Positions 56,421-64,000 of a DNA stretch of 64,000 nucleotides are shown in pieces (the stretch's first letter is position 1; every line of letters starts with the position of its first letter). The stretch covers positions 304,867 through 368,866 of the forward strand of contig JAHISV010000009.1 of assembly GCA_018818065.1 (NCBI GenBank), written 5' to 3'. Below the pieces are notes generated by a model. It saw nothing but the letters and a program-made list of their open reading frames with translations, had not been told where the DNA came from and searched no databases. Origin of the DNA: Bacteroidota bacterium. Lineage in GTDB: Bacteria; Bacteroidota; Ignavibacteria; Ignavibacteriales; Melioribacteraceae. Position numbers and translations under genes: made by a program.

Positions 56421-57449
56421 TTAATATGCTATTCTGACTGAAAATGTATGAACTTCTTCCAAACGACCAAAATCCCTGTAAGCATAATCGAAGTTAACAG
56501 AAACACCAGAAAATATCATTTTTGAATTTGCACCAATACCAAAGGATAATCCACCTTCGGCATCCTTAAGAAAGAGAGACTGATAGCCCCCTCTTAAATA
56601 GATATAATCACTAAAGGAAAACTCGGCACCCACATTCATACTCTCGTAATCATTACTGGGGTGTAGGGCATCCATGGCCACTGTTAAGCGATACTGTTCT
56701 TCTTCAATAACATTGGTCGAGACTCCAATTTGAAAATTTAATGGCAGATCCCATTCATCCATATCAATATTTGTAGGTATCTGATCGCTCGAACCATCTT
56801 TAGTTTCGTCAACTCGTATAAAGTACCTTCCATCTCTTCCGTTCATCTGCAGCTTAGTACCAAAGTTAGATATTGATGCGCCAATTATCATTCCATTAAG
56901 GAGATCGGTTTTGAAAGTTGTACCCACATCAATGGCTATTGCCGTGGCACTCATATGCCAAATGGACTGTTGAATATACTTAGCGGTAAACCCTACATTG
57001 AATCTATCCGAAAGTCTGCGTGAATATGAGAGCCCAAAAGCAATGTCTGAAGAGGTAAAATATTCACCTGTGCCTTCCGGTTTCTCAATAGTACGGACTT
57101 TCATATCATCCATCGTTAAAGAAGTAAAGCTGAAACCCAGGTTTCCGAACTCACCAAGCGGAATAACCAAACCGGCGTAGTCAAACTTGGTATCTGCTAT
57201 CCAATCAGTATGAACAAGCACTACTTCATTCTGTTCAATACCAGCAATACCTGCCACGTTCCAGTAAAGCGCAGTGGCATCATCGGCTTTACTGACAAAT
57301 GCACCTCCCATACCAGTAGCGGCTGCACCAACAGATATTTCCAGGAATGCGGCTGCAGTTGTTCCTGTTTTTGAAACATTTTGCGTGAATAAAACAGTCT
57401 GAAATAGAACCAGCAGCGCTAATATTCTTGCGAGATTATTGCTTGCCAT
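56421..57449 (-). CDS. PorV/PorQ-family outer-membrane protein, operon-specific paralog
   Basis: A 342-residue protein with a signal peptide, then FLEISVGAAATGMGGAFVSKADDATALYWNVAGIAGI, the hallmark start of PorV-family proteins. A barrel-like body ends in an aromatic-rich strand (FSVRIAY). It is a second copy besides the porV next to porU (16020-17192). It sits directly downstream of a T9SS cargo gene and the TonB receptor, suggesting a cargo-dedicated shuttle or barrel partner. The gap to the parvulin-like gene is 14 bases. Confidence 0.82.
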   Translation of the reverse strand: MASNNLARILALLVLFQTVLFTQNVSKTGTTAAAFLEISVGAAATGMGGAFVSKADDATALYWNVAGIAGIEQNEVVLVHTDWIADTKFDYAGLVIPLGEFGNLGFSFTSLTMDDMKVRTIEKPEGTGEYFTSSDIAFGLSYSRRLSDRFNVGFTAKYIQQSIWHMSATAIAIDVGTTFKTDLLNGMIIGASISNFGTKLQMNGRDGRYFIRVDETKDGSSDQIPTNIDMDEWDLPLNFQIGVSTNVIEEEQYRLTVAMDALHPSNDYESMNVGAEFSFSDYIYLRGGYQSLFLKDAEGGLSFGIGANSKMIFSGVSVNFDYAYRDFGRLEEVHTFSVRIAY

Positions 57450-57488
57450 TATTTTCCTCGCGAAATCTGATAAACTTTTTATTTTATG

Positions 57489-60400
57489 CTATTTAATTAC
57501 TGCGAACTTTCCAATTTTTTCTCCAACTCCGGGAGCGTCAACATGATAGACATAAACTCCGTAGGATAGATCCATTCCATCTTTAGAAACTAAATTCCAG
57601 GCTTCTTGTCCGTCAAGTAACCCTGTATCATGTTCGATAGTCTGAATGTGTTTTCCACTTATACTATAGATTCTTATTGTACACTTATTTGGTAAATGAA
57701 TGAAAAATATTTTTCGTTCACCTCTACCCACTTCAGTTCCCAGTTGCTCCCAACTTGCAGCCCCAACATATGGATTAGGAACAACGGCAATATTCTCCAT
57801 TTCACTTGTTGCAAGGGAAGCGTCAAAAGACTTGCCCCTTGTTGAGAACTCAACATACTCACCACTTCTGAAAGGTTTTTTCGTTGCAAAACGGAAAACA
57901 TCTCCTATTTGGGGGTGACGTTGATTCACTTCAGCAATTGTAGTATCCTTGATTAATGAGAATGACCAGCTGATATGAAGGTTACTTCCACTTGTTGCAG
58001 GTTCATTAATTGAGTTACCAAAGGTTATAAATATTGCATCACCTTCAGTAAATAACTCATCATGATCTTCATCTCTAAATATAAACTGCATATGATCAAT
58101 ATTATCTGTAAGGTTCCTGACAACAATGTTAGATTGAATAGGTTGAGCAAATGTTGTTGCCGGGTACGACAGATCACCTTGTCCTGCTTCAACAAGTTCA
58201 ATTTCAAAATCACCCGGATACAGCACCTTTTTAGTGTTATAGGCGCTGGCAAATCTGGAGTCAAACCCAACTGGTGGCAAATAATTTGAGTTCCCGTCAA
58301 TCCATCCTGAGTTCTCATAATCGAGGACAACTGTAGTATCATTATTCATTACTAATGATAAGCCATCAATCAATTTGGTTTCAACCTCAGAGCCAACAAA
58401 CTGAGTAAGGTTAATTAAAGTATCATTCTCTGTCAAATCCACCAAACGATAAAAGGGTTTTGGATTATTATGATATGCTCTAAAATCTTCAAATTCTATT
58501 CGATAATGATGATTATCTTTCACTGAATCGGGATCAACAACTGAGATATTAACATCGCCGGTGCCAGGCCCGCTTGCATTAAAATATGTAAGTTCAGGAG
58601 CAATATATCCTGCTGCAGGAGAACTTGGTACAACAACAGCCGTGTTTATATCCGTTTGAAGATCTCCATTAATGTCTCTCTTAATTATCGCGGTAGTTTC
58701 TGAGGGTGGAATTCCTTCAAACACACCTTCAACAGTTGTCGTCGTGAATCCCTGATCATAGGCAACAACAGCGTAATAATAAGTCTGACCATTCTGAACA
58801 GTAGTATCAGTATAGGAATGTTTTAGTCCTGTGTCGGTACCAAGATTAAACTTGGCTCCATTAACATCTATAGGATGCAAGCCTTTAACTCCATCAACCA
58901 AATCGAACTGAGCTATAGGTTTTCTGAAGATTGCTTTACCGTATGCATCAGTAATTACTTTTGCTTCTAAAAAATTCGGTTCTGTTGATCTGTAAATTCT
59001 ATAACCCTCGAAATTGTATTTCTGATAAAAGGCATCGAATGTTTTCTCTGCCCTGTCATCCCAAATAAGCGTAACGCTTTGATTACCGGCAATTGCCTTA
59101 ATAATTGGTTTTTCAGGCGGTTTGGCAAATCTATAATTAGCATTATAAATCTGCTGCACGGTCTTTTTCCTGCGAAATAAATCGTCTTTATCAATTCCAT
59201 AAATCATGGACATTGAAAATCTTTCTGTCTGCCCTGCTTCATGAGCTGCGTCATTGGAATTAGTAAAAGAATATCTACCATCCATGGGGAAAAGATAACA
59301 GGAGAAATAATTTGCGAGATTTACACCTACTAGTGAAGATCCATGCGGGGTTGGAAGACCCGATAATACACCCCAGTTTTCCTCGTCGTTATCCAACTCG
59401 TATCTGTGAACCGGATAAATGGCAAATCCTGTTAAGCCAAGCTGATCTGATTCATCTTTGTCAAGCAATCCAAAGTTTGGTTCTCCTTGGTTAGGAATGC
59501 CGTTGCCTTCAGTTTCATCCGAATCAGGGCCCGCGTATCCATCTTCATAAGGTCCAATACCATCAGTACCAACATCATCATTTAAGGGTTCACCTTCATC
59601 CCACCGGCCATTTTCATTTGCATCCAGATAGCTTCTCCAATTACCGTTTTCATCAGCATCCCAATGAGGCTGCCACGATTTACCATAAAACTGATAATAG
59701 TTTGTTGTATCGCGAAATACACTTAGCAGGTAAGGATCTAAATCAGGAGAATTTATTTTCACTGACGCTACATTATCACGACTCTCATCTGTTAGTCCAT
59801 CCAAATCATTATCAATTCTATCAAATGATTTACCCGGACTTTCAAGAAACGCGTATCCGGCCAATCCCACTGGACTCCAATTACCCGGACTTCCGGTTGG
59901 AACGGTTGACCACGCATACGACATATCTAACAATTCATTGTAGTCACCGGCGTTATTGCTGGAATTATCATGCCCGCCAATTCCCCAATCAACATACTGA
60001 GCAAAAAGTGTTCTATCATAATCTGTAGTGCTCATATTGGTAATTTCGTAGTACCAGAAAATAGCGTCTTCTGCAAGTACCTGCGACCATTGAAAGCCTC
60101 TTGTTCTTACCTGCATGCCAAGACCACCACGATCGTGATCTTCTGCGTCAGCATAAAACCCATTATTGATAATGTATTCTTTATCCTCATTATCATCAAA
60201 GACAAAAAACGTCTCAACATCTGCGTTTTTAACCCCTTTACCAAAAAAACCATTCCAAAGTCCGTTCCACTCGCTCGGTCTGTCCGGCCAGGTTAAAGGC
60301 CAAGTTGCTTCATCATCACTTCTTGCAGGGTATGAAGAATATGAAGCCGCGTAACCCGGTAAGGGCCACCAGCCATAAGTAACTCCAGTCGATCTGTCGT

Positions 60401-60746
60401 AACGTGTGAACTCGTAGTAATTGCTTTCAAGAGGATGAATAATATTCCCGAAAGGATCCTGAGTTTCGGACTGAACAATAATAGCAACACCATCTACGTA
60501 AGTATGGTTAGTGCCTTTTGGCCAGACTCCACTCCTGCTTGGTTCATTCTCCCAATCAGCAATCTCACCAAAATTGTAATAGACAGTTGCAGCCAGGTTA
60601 CCATCCATGTACCCTTTTCTGGTTTGGTTATAGTCACCCTTGTTCTTATCGACAATCCGTTGTCCTGAAATATTACTACTAAATATGATCAGAGTAATTA
60701 TAACAGAAACTAAATGTTTAATATAAAATGCCTGGTAAAGCACCAT
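57489..60746 (-). CDS. Large T9SS-exported surface protein with FN3-like and Ca-binding-type repeats
   Basis: About 1085 residues with an N-terminal export signal ending near SSNISGQR. GGAGGTG lies right before the ATG at 60746; the exact start (60746 or the next GTG) is uncertain. The N-terminal half (about 60-350) is aromatic-rich and unassigned. About 360-425 hold Asp/Asn/Gly-rich repeats (DENGNW, DANENGRWDEGEP, DDVGTDGIG) like EF-hand or thrombospondin-3 calcium loops. Then come an FN3-like domain (about 555-690) and a C-terminal T9SS-type module (VVPNPYVGAA ... GKFAVIK). It is paired with a TonB receptor 9-18 bases upstream, in the position where SusD would be expected. Surface glycan binding is plausible, unproven. 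Confidence 0.72.
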   Translation of the reverse strand: MVLYQAFYIKHLVSVIITLIIFSSNISGQRIVDKNKGDYNQTRKGYMDGNLAATVYYNFGEIADWENEPSRSGVWPKGTNHTYVDGVAIIVQSETQDPFGNIIHPLESNYYEFTRYDRSTGVTYGWWPLPGYAASYSSYPARSDDEATWPLTWPDRPSEWNGLWNGFFGKGVKNADVETFFVFDDNEDKEYIINNGFYADAEDHDRGGLGMQVRTRGFQWSQVLAEDAIFWYYEITNMSTTDYDRTLFAQYVDWGIGGHDNSSNNAGDYNELLDMSYAWSTVPTGSPGNWSPVGLAGYAFLESPGKSFDRIDNDLDGLTDESRDNVASVKINSPDLDPYLLSVFRDTTNYYQFYGKSWQPHWDADENGNWRSYLDANENGRWDEGEPLNDDVGTDGIGPYEDGYAGPDSDETEGNGIPNQGEPNFGLLDKDESDQLGLTGFAIYPVHRYELDNDEENWGVLSGLPTPHGSSLVGVNLANYFSCYLFPMDGRYSFTNSNDAAHEAGQTERFSMSMIYGIDKDDLFRRKKTVQQIYNANYRFAKPPEKPIIKAIAGNQSVTLIWDDRAEKTFDAFYQKYNFEGYRIYRSTEPNFLEAKVITDAYGKAIFRKPIAQFDLVDGVKGLHPIDVNGAKFNLGTDTGLKHSYTDTTVQNGQTYYYAVVAYDQGFTTTTVEGVFEGIPPSETTAIIKRDINGDLQTDINTAVVVPSSPAAGYIAPELTYFNASGPGTGDVNISVVDPDSVKDNHHYRIEFEDFRAYHNNPKPFYRLVDLTENDTLINLTQFVGSEVETKLIDGLSLVMNNDTTVVLDYENSGWIDGNSNYLPPVGFDSRFASAYNTKKVLYPGDFEIELVEAGQGDLSYPATTFAQPIQSNIVVRNLTDNIDHMQFIFRDEDHDELFTEGDAIFITFGNSINEPATSGSNLHISWSFSLIKDTTIAEVNQRHPQIGDVFRFATKKPFRSGEYVEFSTRGKSFDASLATSEMENIAVVPNPYVGAASWEQLGTEVGRGERKIFFIHLPNKCTIRIYSISGKHIQTIEHDTGLLDGQEAWNLVSKDGMDLSYGVYVYHVDAPGVGEKIGKFAVIK

Positions 60747-60764
60747 CACCTCCACATTAACTAA

Positions 60765-63449
60765 CTAAAATGTTAATGTTGCACCTACAACAATTTGTCT
60801 AGGTGCAGAATAATAATCTGGACGATTAAAAAATTCCTCTAAAGTATTTACACCACGCGGGGCTTCCTGCGCACGCGTCAATTCAAGTGTATAACCTGCT
60901 CTTCCTGTATCGGAAAAGACATCTTGTTCATTTGCTGTATCAAACAGATTATAAACTTTAGCAAATACGGAAATTCTCTTCCCAAATAAGTTGAAATATT
61001 TTGTAACGTATAAATCGACATTAAAGATAGCCGGTCTGCTATCACTATTTTCAAGCCCCGTTCTTTGATTTTGAACTGAAGGAGTATACGGTAAACCAGA
61101 GCCCAGGCGTCCGACCATACTTATAATAAAATCACCCGGAGTACCACCCGTAAAAGTAAAATTAAGCGAATGTCGTCTATCCCAGTTAAGCGGAACAAGT
61201 TGTTTGTTTGCTTCAATAGGAGGATTTGCCTGTGCCTTATTAAATGCATCATTTGGGTCAGAGGCATTTCCCTCGGCTACCTGATATGTATAATCTAAAT
61301 TTGCACCGAAGCCGCTGCTAAATCTTTTTTCGAAAGAGAGTGTTAGCCCCTTAACGGCCCCATAATCTCTGTTAATTAGCTTGCTAAACTTTCTGAATTC
61401 ATTTTTAATATGAATTTCAGTACCCAATAAATTTCTAATATCTTTATAATACGCTGTAATATTAACACCCAACTCCGGTGTTAATTCCTGCTGCAGACCT
61501 ATTTCGTACATAATAGTCTGCTGTGCTTTCAAGTCAGCGTTACCAATAGTGTTCCCTATATTTTCCGGGAAGTCGCCGGTTAAAGGAATTCTAAAATTAG
61601 GATTCCTGTAAAGATATTCGAATGCGGGTATTTGAAAAAAGTGCCCGTAAGAAATATGTATTGCTCCTTTATCCGTTATGGGATAAGAGATACCGATGCG
61701 TGGACTCACCTGATATTTGGCACTTGCATCGCTCATCAATGAATCAGGAAATGGTGTCTGCAAGCCATCTAAAACGGCAATATGATTCGGGTCATTTAAA
61801 TATTTGCCATCAGGTTCAAAGTAATCAAGTCTTACGCCAACATTAACAACCAGATAGTCCAGTTCAATTTTATCCTGCAAATAGTAGGCAAACTGATAAG
61901 GTTTAGCCTGATAGGTATTGTTGTTGAATGATCCTTCTTCGGGAAGACTTGGCTGATATCCTGTTGTTGCATCAATTACAATCTGAAAATCTTCATAATC
62001 GAGTTGATGGGACTTATACTCAATACCTGTCTTTAGCTGATGAGTATTGTTTAATTGCCAGGTAAAATCTGTCTTTAGGGAATAAGTCGTTGTTGTGTGG
62101 AAAAACTGCCAATTCTCCGTTCCACCGGTAAGGAAGGCATTTCCACTTACATCACTCAGTCTTTCTGGTCTTACATACCGTGAATCTAAAGGATTTTCAA
62201 AAACATATTGATCATATTCTGTCCGAAGCATAGAACCGACAAAGTCAAGGAATGCTGAGTTACTAATTACATGAGTATAACCGACACTGGTTAAATAGCT
62301 TTTGTCAAATTTATGATAGTTTCCATCAGGATTGAGTTTAAAACTATGGTTGTAATCCTGATACTTATTATCCTGATACATACCGCTTAAAACGATCCCA
62401 CGACCAGAGCCAACGTTTAGAGCTAATTTGCCGTGAAGAGTGTACCTTCTATTAGAATTCATGGGAACGTATTCGTTATCACCTGTGGAACCTATCAGCC
62501 AATCGTTTGGGTCATTGGCAGAAAAGTTTGATGAGTCGGATGGATTAAAAACACGGTGCCCATATAAATATCCATCATTATAATTATACCTGCCGGATAT
62601 GAAAAACTTAAGAAGATTTTCCAGTCCCGGAATTGGTCCGCTTAAACTCCCCTGAAAATTTTGTGCATGAGCAGGATTCATTTCATCAATATTCATGAAC
62701 AAATCATCCCGAGAAGTAAAATAATCGCCGGTATGAAAGGAGAAATCGCCGGTATAGTCATCACCTGCAACTTTTGTAACCTGGTTAACTACACCTGATA
62801 AGGCTTCACCATATTCGGCGTTGAAAGTACCTGTGAGTACCTGAATTTCTTCGATACTATTAATTTCCACCTCGAGAGAAGAACCACCTGAGAATGCGTC
62901 ATTGACTGATACACCATCAATAAGGTATTTAACTTCATTCGAGCGACCACCACGAAAGTGACCATCCACAACACCTGCCTGAATATTTACAACAGATGAA
63001 ACATCCTCCAAAGGAAGCAATTCAATATCACTTCCACTAACTTTTGATTCGGTTGAAGTTAAATCCTTCCGCACAATTAATCTTTCAGCAGAGACAACAA
63101 CTTCCCCAATATTAACAGATTCTTCTGATAATCTAAAATCGAGCTTTGTAGTTTGATCAACCGAAACACGTACATCGTTAATGGTAACCGAACCGTATCC
63201 AATGAGTGACGCCTTGATATTATAGGTGCCTGGCGGGATATTTATAATAAAATATTCTCCGTCAAAATCTGCAGCTGCTCCCATAATAGTACCCATAATA
63301 ATAACATTGGCACCATAAAGAACATCCCCGGTTTTTGAGTCGGTTATTTTTCCTGATATTTTACCTGTAGTGCCGGCAAATAATATGGAATTGACCAGAA
63401 AGAAAACGAAGGTCATTTTAATAGATAATTCTATGATTTTAGTGAACAT
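60765..63449 (-). CDS. TonB-dependent receptor with CarboxypepD-regulatory-like domain
   Basis: About 894 residues with signal peptide (to about 27). The N-terminal CarboxypepD_reg-like domain (about 28-115) contains GKISGKITDSKTGDVLYGANVII and FIINIPPGTYNIKASLIGYG. A plug domain (about 120-235) has RGGRSNEVKYLIDGVSVNDAF and GTFNAEYGEALSGVVNQVTK. The 22-stranded barrel ends in PRQIVVGATLTF. This is the SusC-like layout of glycan importers. AAGGTG lies six bases before the ATG at 63449. It is the first gene of the long operon, right after a strong terminator. No SusD follows. Confidence 0.93.
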   Translation of the reverse strand: MFTKIIELSIKMTFVFFLVNSILFAGTTGKISGKITDSKTGDVLYGANVIIMGTIMGAAADFDGEYFIINIPPGTYNIKASLIGYGSVTINDVRVSVDQTTKLDFRLSEESVNIGEVVVSAERLIVRKDLTSTESKVSGSDIELLPLEDVSSVVNIQAGVVDGHFRGGRSNEVKYLIDGVSVNDAFSGGSSLEVEINSIEEIQVLTGTFNAEYGEALSGVVNQVTKVAGDDYTGDFSFHTGDYFTSRDDLFMNIDEMNPAHAQNFQGSLSGPIPGLENLLKFFISGRYNYNDGYLYGHRVFNPSDSSNFSANDPNDWLIGSTGDNEYVPMNSNRRYTLHGKLALNVGSGRGIVLSGMYQDNKYQDYNHSFKLNPDGNYHKFDKSYLTSVGYTHVISNSAFLDFVGSMLRTEYDQYVFENPLDSRYVRPERLSDVSGNAFLTGGTENWQFFHTTTTYSLKTDFTWQLNNTHQLKTGIEYKSHQLDYEDFQIVIDATTGYQPSLPEEGSFNNNTYQAKPYQFAYYLQDKIELDYLVVNVGVRLDYFEPDGKYLNDPNHIAVLDGLQTPFPDSLMSDASAKYQVSPRIGISYPITDKGAIHISYGHFFQIPAFEYLYRNPNFRIPLTGDFPENIGNTIGNADLKAQQTIMYEIGLQQELTPELGVNITAYYKDIRNLLGTEIHIKNEFRKFSKLINRDYGAVKGLTLSFEKRFSSGFGANLDYTYQVAEGNASDPNDAFNKAQANPPIEANKQLVPLNWDRRHSLNFTFTGGTPGDFIISMVGRLGSGLPYTPSVQNQRTGLENSDSRPAIFNVDLYVTKYFNLFGKRISVFAKVYNLFDTANEQDVFSDTGRAGYTLELTRAQEAPRGVNTLEEFFNRPDYYSAPRQIVVGATLTF

Positions 63450-63455
63450 TACATT

Positions 63456-63461
63456 CACCTT
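63456..63461 (-). promoter_or_regulatory. Ribosome binding site of the TonB receptor gene
   Basis: AAGGTG on the minus strand, six bases before the ATG at 63449. The GTG at 63458 lies inside this site and is rejected as start. Confidence 0.55.
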
Positions 63462-63490
63462 ATTTTATTTTCCATTTAATTAAAATGTAC

Positions 63491-63528
63491 AAAAAGAAAA
63501 AGTACCGGAGCTGATTAAGCCCCGGCAC
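63491..63528 (-). terminator. Strong intrinsic terminator between the right-edge T9SS gene and the TonB operon
   Basis: A 10-bp GC-rich stem (63519-63528 paired with 63502-63511, with G-U pairs at two positions) has a 7-base loop and is followed on the minus strand by a TTTTTCTTTTTG tract. It starts ten bases after the stop of the upstream gene. It is the best-formed terminator in the window. Confidence 0.85.
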
Positions 63529-63537
63529 ATAATAATA

Positions 63538-64000
63538 TTACTTAAGTAGAAGCATTTTCTTTGCCATATGGAATTCACCGGCATCAATTCTGTAGATGTA
63601 AGTACCACTTGATACTTTCGATCCATAATTGTTTTTACCGTCCCATATAGCTTTTTGCATTCCTGCATTTTGTTCTTCGCTAATTAATGTTCTGATTTCA
63701 CGACCAAGCATATCAAAAACTCTAATTGTTACAATACTACTTTGTGGTATTGAGTAACTGATAATAGTACTTGGGTTAAATGGATTTGGATAGTTCTGGA
63801 ATAAATTATACTCGGTTGGCAAAAATTGTTCGCCAGCTATTTCTGTAACGTCGTTTATCTTTGTGATTTCCATAGCATCCATGAAAACAGTACCCTGGAA
63901 TCTACCTAGAGGATGTAATCTCATCGATAGTGATAACGCATCTTCAGGTACCTGCACATCTACATAATACTGTGTCCAGCCAAAGGATGTTACTGCAGGG
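63538..64000 (-). CDS. T9SS-exported protein, C-terminal fragment (runs off right edge)
   Basis: The frame is open from the window edge to the stop at 63538, giving at least 154 residues. The beginning (TSFGWTQYYVDV ... RLHPLGRFQGTVFMDAMEI) looks like the last strands of a carbohydrate-binding-type beta sandwich. It is followed by a canonical T9SS type A sorting domain: QNYPNPFNPSTIISYSIP, IRVFDMLGREIRTLI, SSGTYIYRIDAG and MLLLK at the end. The start of the gene is outside the window. A strong terminator follows, so it is the last gene of its own transcript, though read-through into the TonB operon is possible. Confidence 0.88.
   Translation of the reverse strand, partial: PAVTSFGWTQYYVDVQVPEDALSLSMRLHPLGRFQGTVFMDAMEITKINDVTEIAGEQFLPTEYNLFQNYPNPFNPSTIISYSIPQSSIVTIRVFDMLGREIRTLISEEQNAGMQKAIWDGKNNYGSKVSSGTYIYRIDAGEFHMAKKMLLLK

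Noticed and set aside
57489..60746. Possible SusD homolog after the TonB receptor
   Set aside because: It lacks a lipobox and TPR-rich SusD features and ends in a T9SS-type module, so it is not a SusD.
1..64000. CRISPR arrays, tRNA or rRNA genes, insertion sequences, phage genes
   Set aside because: No regularly spaced repeats, cloverleaf-like sequences, transposase motifs or integrase motifs were seen. The many short frames opposite or inside large genes are shadows without ribosome binding sites or family motifs.

Overview
The window is AT-rich and almost entirely coded on the minus strand. It looks like a chromosomal segment of a bacterium from the Ignavibacteria/Chlorobi side of the FCB (Bacteroidota-related) group. 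Four things point there: several very large secreted proteins ending in type IX secretion (T9SS) sorting domains with the NYPNPFNP signature, a PorU/PorV gene pair, a CarboxypepD_reg-type TonB-dependent receptor, and bacterial microcompartment shell genes. The lineage call is an inference; no rRNA or other phylogenetic marker is present. No tRNA, rRNA, insertion sequence, integrase or CRISPR array was seen.

Region 1 (1-9 kb) is housekeeping. It holds the start of an S41 protease, tmk, a YbbR-like protein, two microcompartment shell genes with their own promoter and terminator, ruvX overlapping a bifunctional relA/spoT gene, upp, a CoA-disulfide-reductase-like flavoprotein, and der. Region 2 (9-21 kb) is a T9SS locus: porU, porV, a T9SS-exported M6-like protein whose zinc site has decayed, a large HExxH peptidase / beta-propeller / outer-membrane barrel fusion, and a small DUF5683-like membrane protein. 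An HD hydrolase and nth follow at 21-22.7 kb.

Region 3 (23-34.6 kb) is an unusual signalling/protease neighbourhood. In transcription order it has a secreted DUF4384-like protein, a CHASE2-adenylate cyclase, a secreted papain-like protease with a DUF4384-like tail, a 1441-residue LamG/BACON T9SS protein, a small membrane-anchored protein, and a secreted caspase (C14) carrying six Ig-like repeats. The only convincing plus-strand gene (about 34.9-35.3 kb) lies next to it.

Region 4 (35.5-63.5 kb) is one co-directional run of 15 genes with gaps of about 50 bp or less. It encodes a TonB-dependent receptor, a T9SS surface protein, a second PorV-like protein, a SurA/parvulin-like chaperone, a complete sugar ABC importer (binding lipoprotein, two permeases, and the ATPase as the last gene), three different GH130 enzymes, a GH2 beta-mannosidase, four predicted (alpha/alpha)6 carbohydrate-active proteins, and no SusD. 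I read it as an uptake and degradation locus for beta-mannan or manno-oligosaccharides in which TonB, T9SS and ABC modules are joined. A strong terminator separates it from another T9SS gene that is cut by the right edge.
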